The notes under the pieces are model-generated. The model was not told the DNA's origin. It worked only from the letters and a program-made list of their open reading frames with translations, and did not search any database. This document shows, in pieces, positions 37,965 to 46,261 of a stretch of DNA of 64,000 nucleotides; positions within the stretch are counted from its first letter, which is position 1, and each line of letters opens with the position of its first letter. A program made the translations under genes and the position numbers. This DNA comes from Pedobacter sp. PF22-3 (lineage in GTDB: Bacteria > Bacteroidota > Bacteroidia > Sphingobacteriales > Sphingobacteriaceae): positions 186,001 through 250,000 of the forward strand of contig NZ_JAPIVP010000003.1 of the NCBI RefSeq assembly GCF_026239555.1. Direction: 5' to 3'.

Positions 37965-37998
37965 AAAACCCTGCAATCGCACGATTAGCAGGGTTTTT
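37965..37998 (+). terminator. Terminator after tRNA-Lys
   Basis: AAAACCCTGC (37965-37974) pairs with GCAGGGTTTT (37988-37997) and the stem runs into a T-tract. It lies 24 nt after the tRNA. Confidence 0.8.
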
Positions 37999-38042
37999 GC
38001 TTTTAGGGAATTGCCAAATTTCACACGAATTCACAAAACTTT

Positions 38043-38116
38043 GGTGAGTGATTCGGTGAGTAAGGCAAAACGGTTAAAATTGACTCACCGAATTGTACAT
38101 AATTATTTATTGTACA
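38043..38116. promoter_or_regulatory. Repeat-rich site next to the integrase (candidate arm or Xis sites)
   Basis: GGTGAGT occurs at 38043 and 38055. ATTCGGTGAGT (38051-38061) is the reverse complement of ACTCACCGAAT (38083-38093). TTGTACA occurs at 38093 and 38110. Such clustered repeats between tRNA and integrase suit recombinase or excisionase binding at one end of the element. Confidence 0.45.
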
Positions 38117-38137
38117 GGTTGTTACAAACTGAACATC

Positions 38138-38168
38138 TTGTGTAGATTTAGTTGCAAAGCTATTTTTG
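38138..38168 (+). promoter_or_regulatory. Bacteroidota-type promoter of the integrase gene
   Basis: TTG (38138-38140), 20 nt, then TATTTTTG (38161-38168), an exact TAnnTTTG -7 element, with the integrase ATG at 38191. A second weaker match overlaps (TTG-N21-TAGATTTA). Confidence 0.6.
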
Positions 38169-38190
38169 TTTCACCTTTAATCGTTAGATT

Positions 38191-39408
38191 ATGAAGACCA
38201 ATTTTAGCCTGCTTTTCTATTTGAAAAAGCAAAAGAACTATGTAAGTGGAAATGTGCCGATCTACATGAGGATTACCGTAGAGGGAAATCGTGTAGAGAT
38301 GGCCACCAATCGGGATTGCGACCCTAAGCGATGGAACGCCAAGGGTGGCAGAGCTATCGGCTCAAAAGAAGAGATCAAGGTGTTGAACACCCATCTTGAC
38401 CAATTGCAGAATGCAGTGTATTATGCCCATCAACGTGTTTTCGATATGGGGTTGCCTATTACTGCCGATGCCATCAAATCAAGTTATCTAGGTACGCTCA
38501 TTAATTCACATACCCTATTGGAAGCGGTTGCCGATCATAATTTAAAGATGGAGCAGCTTGTGGGTAAAGATTATGTGCGTGGCACGTTGAACCGTTATAA
38601 AGTTCTGGAAAGACACCTTAAAGTTTTTATTCCTTTGAAATATGGTGTAGCCGATATGGACATTAGAACTATCGACCAGGCATTTCTGAACGGATTTGAC
38701 CATTACCTAAGGTCTGATAAGAACTGCGCGAACAACTATGTTGTAAAAAGCATTAAGAACCTCGGGAAAATCCTTCGCATCTGTATGGAGAATGAATGGA
38801 TAGATAAATCGCCATTTACAGCTTATAAAGGCAAAACAAAGAATGTTGATCGCTTTTATCTGAACAAGGAGGAATTGGCTCATATCGCGGGAAAAGAGTT
38901 TTTATCGGAGAGATTGAAGCAGGTGAGAGATGTTTTTATTTTCTGCTGTTTTACTGGTTTGGCTTATGTCGATGTCTTCAAACTGAAACAGGAGAATATC
39001 AGAAAGGGAATTGATGGCGACCGATGGATCTTTACCAATAGGCAGAAAACCAAAACAAGATCGTCGGTTCCGCTACTGTCAACAGCTGTTGAGATTGTCG
39101 ACAGGTACGCAACCAACAAAGTTTGCCTTAATAAAGGCTTGCTTCTTCCTGTTCCCAGCAACCAAAAGATGAACGAATACCTGAAGGAGATTGCCGACCT
39201 GTGCGGCATAGAAAAGAAGCTGACTTCGCATATTGCTCGCCACACATTCGCCACAACGGTTACGCTGTTGAACGGCGTTCCGATTGAAAGTGTATCGAAG
39301 ATGCTCGGACATACGAACATCAGGACCACCCAGCATTACGCGAAGATTTTGGATATCAAAGTAAGCGAAGACATGGCAGTGCTAAAGAAAAAGTTAGCTA
39401 TGATATAA
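38191..39408 (+). CDS. Tyrosine-type site-specific integrase
   Basis: The 405-residue recombinase has an N-terminal arm-binding region, a SAM-like core-binding domain (~100-200) and a C-terminal catalytic domain. Visible catalytic parts are Lys in KTKTRSSVPL, HIARHTFA (H-x-x-R), LGHTNIRTTQHYAKI (His and nucleophile Tyr). The usual first Arg position reads TGLAYVDVF, as in other Bacteroidota element integrases. It lies 250 bp from the tRNA-Lys gene and presumably integrates the element there. It has its own promoter. Confidence 0.95.
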   Translation: MKTNFSLLFYLKKQKNYVSGNVPIYMRITVEGNRVEMATNRDCDPKRWNAKGGRAIGSKEEIKVLNTHLDQLQNAVYYAHQRVFDMGLPITADAIKSSYLGTLINSHTLLEAVADHNLKMEQLVGKDYVRGTLNRYKVLERHLKVFIPLKYGVADMDIRTIDQAFLNGFDHYLRSDKNCANNYVVKSIKNLGKILRICMENEWIDKSPFTAYKGKTKNVDRFYLNKEELAHIAGKEFLSERLKQVRDVFIFCCFTGLAYVDVFKLKQENIRKGIDGDRWIFTNRQKTKTRSSVPLLSTAVEIVDRYATNKVCLNKGLLLPVPSNQKMNEYLKEIADLCGIEKKLTSHIARHTFATTVTLLNGVPIESVSKMLGHTNIRTTQHYAKILDIKVSEDMAVLKKKLAMI

Positions 39409-39491
39409 ATCAATAAATTTAATAACCACAGCCAACTGACAAATATTTAAAAATATTAGGCATTAATTCCTGTTTTAGTTAGATTTGTAGG

Positions 39492-39992
39492 ATGTTAAAG
39501 GAATTGAACAAAAGAGTAATCGTTGTGCATTGGAAAAGATTTGCCAGTACAGATATCGATGTGTTTTCAAGTCTGAAAGGATTTTGCGACAGCTACCCAA
39601 CCTATAACTATCATACATTGAACAACTATCTTTCGAAAAAAAAGGTTCCATTCGAAAACGATGAAATCAAAATTGAAAGACATCCACTGATACAAAAGGT
39701 CATAAGACCAGACCTTCCAAAGGTACTGTTCTGGGATTTCGATTTTGAAAAACTGGACTGGAACAGGAGTTACAAAACCGTTATCGAACGGGTGCTTGAT
39801 AAAGGCAATACAATGGATTGGGAAGAGATGATCAGGTTTTATGGTAGAGAAAACGTAATCCGAGCCCTCAAAGAAGACATCACCTATCTTTCTGATATGA
39901 CCATGGAGGCCGTTTGCAAATATTTTCAGTTGAGCAAAGAAAAACTCAGATGTTACACAAAGAAACAGTTACACCAGGGACACTGGATCTAA
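39492..39992 (+). CDS. Antitoxin-like partner of AbiEii (DUF6922-like)
   Basis: A 166-residue protein with the C-terminal segment VLFWDFDFEKLDWNRSYKT and the RENVIRALKED motif, which I associate with DUF6922-type proteins encoded just upstream of AbiEii nucleotidyltransferase toxins in Bacteroidota. The N-terminal part may bind DNA. The toxin gene starts inside its 3' end, a tight toxin-antitoxin layout. A TAGATTTG -7-like element ends only 4 nt before the start codon, so a very short leader is possible. Confidence 0.7.
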   Translation: MLKELNKRVIVVHWKRFASTDIDVFSSLKGFCDSYPTYNYHTLNNYLSKKKVPFENDEIKIERHPLIQKVIRPDLPKVLFWDFDFEKLDWNRSYKTVIERVLDKGNTMDWEEMIRFYGRENVIRALKEDITYLSDMTMEAVCKYFQLSKEKLRCYTKKQLHQGHWI

Positions 39993-40654
39993 TCCAGACA
40001 CTGATGCAAGACCATCAGCTCAACTCCTTTTACCTTGTAGGCGGTACCGCATTATCCCTGAGGATCGGCCATAGGGAATCCATAGATATCGACCTTTTCA
40101 GCTCATCGGACTTTGATGGTGATGAACTCGCTGTATACTTAAGGAACAGCTATGGCGCAGATGTAAAACGCCACAAGAGCAACTATGTAAGTGGTAGCAT
40201 TGGCGAAGTTGATTTTGATTTTATCTCGCACAAGTATCCATCTATCAGGCCAATAGAAACAATCGAAGGCATAAGGATGATGTCCAATCAGGATATATCG
40301 GCCATGAAGATTAATGCAATTGTCAATAGTGGACAACGGATCAAGGATTTTATCGATATACATTACCTGTTAATGGAAATGCCTTTAGATGAAATATTGG
40401 ATTACTACTGCCAGAAATATCCAAATGTCGACTCTAACACTGCTAGGTCGTCTCTAATGTACCATAACGATATTGACTTTAATGTTCCCGTAAAACTGAT
40501 GGATGGAAAGCTAAAATGGCAGGATGTGCAGAAAAGCATTTCAAAGGCGGTACGTGAATATACCAGTCTACTAGAAAGCAGGGAATTGTATCGTAAGCTT
40601 CAGGAGGCAAAAAATAGCCAGAAAAATGACCGTGGCAGAGGGATGAGTCGCTAG
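39950..40654 (+). CDS. AbiEii/AbiGii-type nucleotidyltransferase toxin
   Basis: About 234 residues from ATG 39950; an earlier ATG at 39914 also lies in the upstream gene. The nucleotidyltransferase motifs are GG at 31-32 (LVGGTALSL) and D46-x-D48 (ESIDIDLFS). AbiEii toxins use NTPs to modify RNA, probably tRNA, and act in abortive infection (family knowledge). The overlap of 43 nt with the upstream gene implies coupled translation. A long perfect hairpin follows 9 nt after the stop. Confidence 0.85.
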   Translation: MLHKETVTPGTLDLIQTLMQDHQLNSFYLVGGTALSLRIGHRESIDIDLFSSSDFDGDELAVYLRNSYGADVKRHKSNYVSGSIGEVDFDFISHKYPSIRPIETIEGIRMMSNQDISAMKINAIVNSGQRIKDFIDIHYLLMEMPLDEILDYYCQKYPNVDSNTARSSLMYHNDIDFNVPVKLMDGKLKWQDVQKSISKAVREYTSLLESRELYRKLQEAKNSQKNDRGRGMSR

Positions 40655-40663
40655 ATTTTCACA

Positions 40664-40702
40664 ATAAGATAGGTTATCACAATTCGTGATAACCTATCTT
40701 AT
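40664..40702. terminator. 17-bp perfect hairpin after the toxin gene
   Basis: ATAAGATAGGTTATCAC (40664-40680) pairs fully with 40686-40702 around AATTC. It lacks a strong U-tract. A second hairpin abuts it: CTTAAGGT-A-CCAA (40703-40715) with TTGG-C-ACCTTAAG (40717-40729). Terminator, operator or a small recombination site are all possible. Confidence 0.55.
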
Positions 40703-40729
40703 CTTAAGGTACCAAATTGGCACCTTAAG

Positions 40730-41187
40730 ATATGAAGTATTTTAATTGGTTCAAAAGACAAACTGAGTTGCGGTTGATGGTGAGCATTAATTTAGATTTA
40801 GCGGAAATGGTTGGAGATCATTCCTGCTTCGCTTAACCAATCGGCACCATATTCTGTAGAATTGCAGTCAACTATTACCGTTTAAATTGCTGTTTTTAAT
40901 TGTCAGCTGATTACCTTATTTTAGTTTAAAGTTCTTTAACTCTATCTCTCTTTTTATACAATCCATTCCCATATTTTAATTGTTTACGGTTTCCCATAAG
41001 GTGCGCCAATATTTTAGATTTAGTTTTGAAAGCTTGATGTTTTAAAGACAAATGATCAACAAGACGAAATTGTCATCTGATGCTAACGAATTTGGCTGGA
41101 CTTTGGATGGCCGAGTAATATAAATTCAACAGTAATACGGTAACTTTAGGCTGAGTCAAATAAACTAAAAAAAACAATAAACTAATT
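40730..41187. other. Gene-free stretch ahead of the repeat protein
   Basis: No convincing frame in about 460 bp. TAACTTTAG near 41141 could be a -7 element for the gene at 41188, without a clear -33 partner. Confidence 0.35.
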
Positions 41188-41571
41188 ATGTCAACAACAC
41201 ATCATTCAAACGGGAGAGCAAAATGGTCTTTAGGAAGTGCTTATCATGAAAACGGAAGAACCGCATATTCGTTAGGAACTGCCTATCACGAAAACGGAAG
41301 AACTGCGTATTCATTAGGAACTGCCTATCATGAAAATGGAAGAACCGCATATTCGTTAGGGACTGTTTACCATAGTAATGGAAGAACCGCATTTTCGCTA
41401 GGAACTGCCTATCATTCAAATGGAAGAACTGCATATTCTTTAGGTACCTTTTACGATGAAAATGGAAGAAGAGTTGACAATAAGAGCTTTAGTATTGGAT
41501 TAGGAAAAGGTATTCAAATACAAATTATACCAACTATAAAAATTACAGTTTATGGGAGAAAGATAAACTAA
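41188..41571 (+). CDS. 14-residue tandem-repeat protein beside CHAT protease
   Basis: This 127-residue protein is six tandem 14-residue units (residues 5-88; consensus YHENGRTAYSLGTA) and a degenerate seventh, then a hydrophobic, beta-prone tail (GIQIQIIPTIKITVYGRK). The unit resembles MORN_2/YwqK-type repeats (Y-x-x-NG-K/R), usually surface-exposed beta hairpins. At DNA level the period is 42 bp, with silent differences between units, so it is coding. No signal peptide. The next gene, 221 bp on, encodes a CHAT protease, and this protein may be its substrate or sensor (inference). Confidence 0.7.
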   Translation: MSTTHHSNGRAKWSLGSAYHENGRTAYSLGTAYHENGRTAYSLGTAYHENGRTAYSLGTVYHSNGRTAFSLGTAYHSNGRTAYSLGTFYDENGRRVDNKSFSIGLGKGIQIQIIPTIKITVYGRKIN

Positions 41572-41792
41572 TCCCAAAATTAACACTTGCAAGGGTATTG
41601 CGTCAAATGGGCTGAAGTGTAAACATTTGGTTCTTGGCTTCTAATGCAATTTTGTAGGGGTAAATATTTCCGACTCGATTTAAAACTTTGTAAACACTGG
41701 TCAAAGGAAAAGCCAAAACAGTTTCTATGTCATCGGAAATTGATGAATTTGCAAGTAAACCTATTTAGTAAAATATTTTAGAAAATTTTAAT

Positions 41793-42842
41793 ATGGCTTT
41801 AATAGATTCTTATCGAAATTCAAAAATTAGTAAGCAAAGGGAACTTGCTAGTTTAAATTCAGAAAAGGCAAAGGAATTTGTAAAACTATCTGATTTGAAT
41901 AAAAAAATAAATTCAGCATCTGAGTCGATTAAACGTACAAAGATTGTAAGTACAGTCAACTCAAAAATGAAAGAGATTGAGCGATATAATAAAAACATAG
42001 CTGATACAAATAAGAAAATAGCAGATATAGAATCTAAGATTGCTAAGAAAGAAAAGGAAATTTTTGATTACCAAACCAAAATTGAGAAAGAACAAAGCAA
42101 TCTTGATAAAAAAAGAAATGCTGAAGCTGAAAAAATCACTAAAGATCAGGAAAGAAGCTTAAGAAATATAAATTCAACGTTATATCTTCATGATAAATTG
42201 CATCGAAATACTTTAAATGAAATCAAGGAATTAAAAAATATTCCCGAGAAAATCACAGTTTTATTTTTGGCATCCAATCCAATAGATCAGGTGCAATTGC
42301 GTCTCGACGAAGAAGCTCGATCTATTTCGGATATGATAAGAAAAGCGAAACTCAGAGATTCTGTAAAACTTGAATCTTGCTGGGCGTTACAACCAATGGA
42401 TTTGCTTCAAGCTTTGAATGATTTTAATCCTACAATTGTGCATTTCAGCGGTCATGGTTCAAACGAAGATGAAATAGTTTTTCAAGCTCAAGATGGTACT
42501 GCGAAATTGGTTAGCAAAGAAGCTATCGTTCAGACGATGATGGCGTCATCAGAAAATATTAGACTTGTATTTTTTAATACTTGCTATTCTAGAAATCAAG
42601 CTGAAGCAGTATCTCAATTTGTAGATGCAACAATAGGAATGAATACATCAATTGGAGATGAAGCAGCAAGAGTTTTTTCTTCACAATTCTATTCTTCAAT
42701 TGGTTTTGGTCATTCTGTTGGCAAAGCTTTCCAACAGGCTAAAGCATTATTGATGATGGAAGGCATAAAAGAAGAAAACACACCAGAATTATTTATAAAA
42801 TATGGAATGAACTCGAACGAGATAATATTGGTAAAACCTTAA
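41793..42842 (+). CDS. Coiled-coil CHAT-domain caspase-like protease
   Basis: A 349-residue protein. The N-terminal ~140 residues are a charged coiled coil (repeated K/E/I with ADIESKIAKKEKEI). The C-terminal ~190 residues are a CHAT domain with the dyad His221 (HFSGHGSNEDE) and Cys264 (FFNTCYSRNQ), 43 residues apart. CHAT proteases act in bacterial conflict systems, cleaving partner proteins after a sensor is triggered. The gene looks more A+T-rich than its neighbours, suggesting separate transfer. No other component is adjacent except the repeat protein upstream and an XRE regulator on the opposite strand downstream. Confidence 0.88.
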   Translation: MALIDSYRNSKISKQRELASLNSEKAKEFVKLSDLNKKINSASESIKRTKIVSTVNSKMKEIERYNKNIADTNKKIADIESKIAKKEKEIFDYQTKIEKEQSNLDKKRNAEAEKITKDQERSLRNINSTLYLHDKLHRNTLNEIKELKNIPEKITVLFLASNPIDQVQLRLDEEARSISDMIRKAKLRDSVKLESCWALQPMDLLQALNDFNPTIVHFSGHGSNEDEIVFQAQDGTAKLVSKEAIVQTMMASSENIRLVFFNTCYSRNQAEAVSQFVDATIGMNTSIGDEAARVFSSQFYSSIGFGHSVGKAFQQAKALLMMEGIKEENTPELFIKYGMNSNEIILVKP

Positions 42843-43008
42843 AAAATTAAAAGCCTTCTGCTAAGTGAAATTTTAGCAGAATTGAATTCAAGGAGACTTT
42901 TACTCTATTTTCTCCAAATCAATTTGCCAATTAAAAAAAACATCTTTGGCTGTACTTCAAATTTCAACCTAACTATGCTACTTCAATTTTAAAGGGGTAC
43001 AAGTCTCT

Positions 43009-43254
43009 TCATTTTCCCGAATTTAATTCAGAAAAATCAAACAAATCTCTCGGGTCAACCTTTAAGAACTTCGCATAAATCGAAACATGGCTGATGCTGG
43101 TGTTAACCTGTCCTAGTTCAGTTCTTGCTATCTGGCTTTGCGATACTTCAGTTAGTAATGATAGCTGTTCTTGAGATAGTCCACGGCTTTCGCGTACCTG
43201 CTTCAGCTTTTGGCCGAATTTCTTAATAAAATCTTCGTCTTTTAGATACTTCAC
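43009..43254 (-). CDS. XRE family helix-turn-helix regulator
   Basis: The 81-residue Cro/C1-type DNA-binding protein has the helix-turn-helix at residues ~14-65 (LKQVRESRGLSQEQLSLLTEVSQSQIARTE, read in two parts). It faces the CHAT gene tail to tail. It could regulate the leader-HEPN region, its own gene, or transfer functions. No partner toxin is adjacent. Confidence 0.88.
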   Translation of the reverse strand: MKYLKDEDFIKKFGQKLKQVRESRGLSQEQLSLLTEVSQSQIARTELGQVNTSISHVSIYAKFLKVDPRDLFDFSELNSGK

Positions 43255-43441
43255 AAAACAAATAGACAGCTATAAAACAAAATAATTAATAGCAAATTTG
43301 CTATTAAAAGTAATCTTTCTTAAATTAGCTTTATGAAAAAATAAAGGAACAAAAAATAATATTGCAGTTCTATCATCGGTAAAGGAATTGCTAACAAGCC
43401 TCGCAACTAAATCTGACAGTTTATTCCCGCGAGAGTAAGTT

Positions 43442-43570
43442 GAGCAACCAAAACCCTATATTTGCTATAGGGTTGGTGCTCGCTTATGTCTTTTGTGGGA
43501 GCCCTTCTGAAAGGAAGGGTGGCTTTGTCAGAGCCAAGTTACATTAGACTAAGTGGGTTGCCAACCCTAT
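43442..43570 (+). ncRNA. Switch-like leader RNA upstream of the HEPN gene
   Basis: Hairpin 1 runs 43442-43481 (CCCTATA-TTTGC-TATAGGG extended by GAGCA/TGCTC). Hairpin 2 is CCCTTC-TGAAAG-GAAGGG (43502-43519), hairpin 3 GGCT/AGCC (43521-43535), hairpin 4 GGGTT-GCC-AACCC (43555-43567). CCAACCCTAT (43561-43570) is the exact complement of ATAGGGTTGG (43467-43476) inside hairpin 1, so a long-range helix would disrupt hairpins 1 and 4. It lies 60 nt before the start of the HEPN gene. No known family is recognised. Confidence 0.5.
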
Positions 43571-43629
43571 TGTAATTATGGCATCCACTTGTTGAGGCTT
43601 ATTTAATTTTAAAATTAAATGAGATCAAT

Positions 43630-44544
43630 ATGGAACCATCAAAATTATTACCAGAGGCCGAACACGCTGTCAATTTCAGGGAGTTTATCCATCGGCTCGC
43701 CCAGAAGTTCGAACCGCTACAGATCCTCAGCTTTTCGCAGAACAGCTACACTCATAATTCTCAGGGCTGCTTTAATGATGGTCAACACTATTTCAGATGC
43801 GACTATTGCCTATTGGTAGTTACTGAAACTGCAACCCGAGTTGATTATGAAATGCAGGATTTCGCCAACAACTATTATCGGCAAGGCACAATTACCATCA
43901 TCTGCCATGGCAGGCAATCCGTTATCGACGCAGTACAGCAAAACAGCCGCTTTTTTATCAGCGTGCTTACCTATGGAAAACTGCTCTATAGTAAGGATGG
44001 ACTGTTAGACAATGATCCAATCTTTGCGTTTATCCCCACAAAGGGCGCAATCAAGGCACTTAAACATTATGAACATCGCATGCCGCTGGCTGACGGATTT
44101 CTGATGTGCGCATCCGAATGTCTGGAGAAGGAACAGTTTGGAATATGTGCCTTTATGCTCCATCAGGCCGTAGAACAGACTTGTATCTGTCTGGTGAGGG
44201 TTAATATCGCCTACCGTTCTGAGTTCCATAATCTTTACCGCCTGCTCCGTCTGTGTCAATGCTTTTCTGAAAAGCCTTTTCAGCTTTTCCTGTCCAGTCC
44301 CGAAGACGAGCGGTTATTTGACGTAATGGCAAAAAGTTATTCTGGTTCACGTTATAAAGATGATTTTATGGTTTCCCGACAGGATGCGGAGCGTCTTTAT
44401 CAACGGGTCGCACCTTTTCTTTTGTTGGCAAAAGAGATGTGCAACGAAAAAATAGAACTGCTTGCTAAATCGGCATCAGATTATGCAGCCTTAAAAAATG
44501 CTGATCATGTACAGATCGAAAAAATATTACAGACCAATATTTGA
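43630..44544 (+). CDS. HEPN-domain protein with nucleotidyltransferase-like N-terminus
   Basis: This 304-residue protein has an N-terminal half (~1-140) that resembles a degenerate nucleotidyltransferase (MNT) domain. A HEPN helical bundle follows (~155-270, ECLEKEQFGICAFMLHQAVEQTC). MNT-HEPN combinations form toxin-antitoxin pairs, but single-chain versions recur in Bacteroidota mobile elements. A classic RxxxxxH RNase motif is not clear. It is followed 4 nt later by a partner gene, and its 375-bp upstream gap contains a structured leader. Confidence 0.75.
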   Translation: MEPSKLLPEAEHAVNFREFIHRLAQKFEPLQILSFSQNSYTHNSQGCFNDGQHYFRCDYCLLVVTETATRVDYEMQDFANNYYRQGTITIICHGRQSVIDAVQQNSRFFISVLTYGKLLYSKDGLLDNDPIFAFIPTKGAIKALKHYEHRMPLADGFLMCASECLEKEQFGICAFMLHQAVEQTCICLVRVNIAYRSEFHNLYRLLRLCQCFSEKPFQLFLSSPEDERLFDVMAKSYSGSRYKDDFMVSRQDAERLYQRVAPFLLLAKEMCNEKIELLAKSASDYAALKNADHVQIEKILQTNI

Positions 44545-44548
44545 AACT

Positions 44549-45136
44549 ATGGAAAAGCAAACAAAAAGAACATCGGATAACAGGATCGTTTATCTTGACA
44601 ATGATGAAATAACAGATCCGATAAAAGTGATACACGATTTTTTCAGTCACTCCTGGTTGCCCAATCATTTGAAGATGCTGAAACGCTGGCGAAACGATGC
44701 AGCACTTGAATCCGAAGAATCGAAAAAATGTAGCCCAGACTACCTTGTCTATAATTACGAACTGACCATAAAGCTGATAGAGGCCTCCTGGCTCTTAAAG
44801 AACCACAAGCTTGGCAGACTTGACTTCGATGGCCAAAAGGAAAGTGATATCGCAAAATGGTACATCAAAACCGAAAGGAAGAAGCTACGGGACTATCCTG
44901 AAAATCTGAGCATTCGGGAGATCGTAAAGCCTTCATCTGTACTGAAGAAAATGTTCAGGATATATAAACTGGACGGCTACAAAAAAATCCTGAACACATG
45001 GCTTCACGAAGCGCTTAGCAACTCCTTCATGGAAGAAAGCCTTTCCAAATCTGAAGTAATCACAGTTTACGAACAATTGGTCAAACTGTTCGAGGCTACG
45101 TGGCTGATCAGTGAGCGAATAAAAGATGGCAATTAA
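44549..45136 (+). CDS. Uncharacterised partner of the HEPN protein
   Basis: About 195 residues from ATG 44549; a longer frame from 44498 overlaps the HEPN gene and looks less likely. The protein is mostly helical and charged, with a repeated pattern of TIKLIEASWLLKNHKLG and QLVKLFEATWLISERIK, two similar segments about 130 residues apart. I do not recognise the family. It is co-directional with the HEPN gene and likely cotranscribed. It might be a partner or antitoxin (inference). Confidence 0.65.
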   Translation: MEKQTKRTSDNRIVYLDNDEITDPIKVIHDFFSHSWLPNHLKMLKRWRNDAALESEESKKCSPDYLVYNYELTIKLIEASWLLKNHKLGRLDFDGQKESDIAKWYIKTERKKLRDYPENLSIREIVKPSSVLKKMFRIYKLDGYKKILNTWLHEALSNSFMEESLSKSEVITVYEQLVKLFEATWLISERIKDGN

Positions 45137-45143
45137 AACTTTA

Positions 45144-45180
45144 TTTTCCGTCCCGACTGAACGAACGGTCTAACGGAAAA
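45144..45180. terminator. Hairpin between convergent genes
   Basis: TTTTCCGT (45144-45151) pairs with ACGGAAAA (45173-45180). It lies between the stop of the HEPN partner and the 3' end of the relaxase on the other strand, and A/T flanks suit termination in both directions. Confidence 0.5.
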
Positions 45181-45288
45181 GACAGGCCAACCACCAAACC
45201 TTTTCCGTAAACACCAGAGCAAAAACAGCGGGGCTGTGTGGGCTGGCGGTTTTTGCAGGCCGCAAATGCGCGGGGGGAAAATCTGATG

Positions 45289-46260
45289 CTACCGCCCAAG
45301 GCCTTGGTTTTGTTGCATCTTTCGCTTCCGCCTTTTCCGTGCTGCAAGCTCCGCTGGATTTACGTCAGGTTCGATCGACTGCACTGGTTCCAGCATGGCC
45401 TCGATAAATCCACTGATCGATCGGCCTGTTACCTTGACCATATCCGCAACCGAGTGAAAAAGCCCATCTGCTACATCCCGTGCCAGTTCATTAACATGCT
45501 CAAAATTATGGCGCTGATTTGTTGACATTTCAAGAATATCCATCTGTTCCTTCTGTGCGATACTGCCATTCTTCTGGACATTGGCATGCGCAAAAGTCTC
45601 CTTTAGACCTCTGTCAAAACCAAAGAGCCTATCAAAGATCGTCTCTCCCGATTGCTTGAACGCCACACGGTTGAACTGTCCAAGCTTTTTGGAATGTGCC
45701 TCGTTCTTGCCCCTTGAATTGTTCATAGGGCTCAGCTTGATTTTGTTGCTGGCATCCTTTCGGCTTACGATAATCTGAATGTGCATCTGGTTGCCCTCTT
45801 TTCTCTCACCACGTTTCCTTTCACCGTTTAATACTTCTTTGTCCTTGTAGCCGTAGTAGCGATGGTGCTCAATCTTACCGAACCACATCAGGTCTTTTGC
45901 GGAACTGATGCCTTCACGCTTGAAGTTTCTGGCATATTCGTCCATTACCTTTTCGGCATATTTCTTCAGCTGTTTATTCATCTCCTTTTTGCCATAGCTT
46001 TCTTCAAGATATTTAAGTTCTTTTTGGCTGGGGCTGATGTTGACCAGAAAGAACTTTGCATCGGCCTTGCAGAGCTTGGCGATATTGTTATCTATTAAAT
46101 GCCGCACCTCATAGGATTCGATCCTGTTGCCACTATGATTAAACCAAAATTCCGGCTCAAGTTTATCTTTGATCCTGTTCTCCTTTTCAAGATAGTGCAC
46201 CAACTCCCTGCTGCTTCCCTTGTTGTTTGCGGTTAGGCTGTCGGTAATATTGATGTACAT
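45289..46260 (-). CDS. Relaxase-like mobilization protein (DUF5712/MobB type)
   Basis: A 323-residue protein of the type encoded downstream of BfmA in mobilizable Bacteroidota elements. It has an N-terminal domain with conserved WFNHSGNRIESYEVR, a central MHIQIIVSRKD strand that may carry the relaxase metal-binding His, and a basic C-terminus (AARKRRKRKMQ). It starts 1 nt after the BfmA gene, so the two are coupled. It would nick DNA at oriT for transfer by a helper conjugation system. Family naming is from memory. Confidence 0.8.
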   Translation of the reverse strand: MYINITDSLTANNKGSSRELVHYLEKENRIKDKLEPEFWFNHSGNRIESYEVRHLIDNNIAKLCKADAKFFLVNISPSQKELKYLEESYGKKEMNKQLKKYAEKVMDEYARNFKREGISSAKDLMWFGKIEHHRYYGYKDKEVLNGERKRGERKEGNQMHIQIIVSRKDASNKIKLSPMNNSRGKNEAHSKKLGQFNRVAFKQSGETIFDRLFGFDRGLKETFAHANVQKNGSIAQKEQMDILEMSTNQRHNFEHVNELARDVADGLFHSVADMVKVTGRSISGFIEAMLEPVQSIEPDVNPAELAARKRRKRKMQQNQGLGR

Positions 46261-46261
46261 A

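Noticed and set aside
37746..37988. 80-residue frame over tRNA-Lys
   Set aside because: It reads through the tRNA gene (VAQLVEH...GSNPSG is the usual translation of a tRNA); not a protein gene.
41188..41460. CRISPR-like array with 42-bp period
   Set aside because: The repeats are contiguous without unique spacers and keep a protein frame; they encode 14-residue units.
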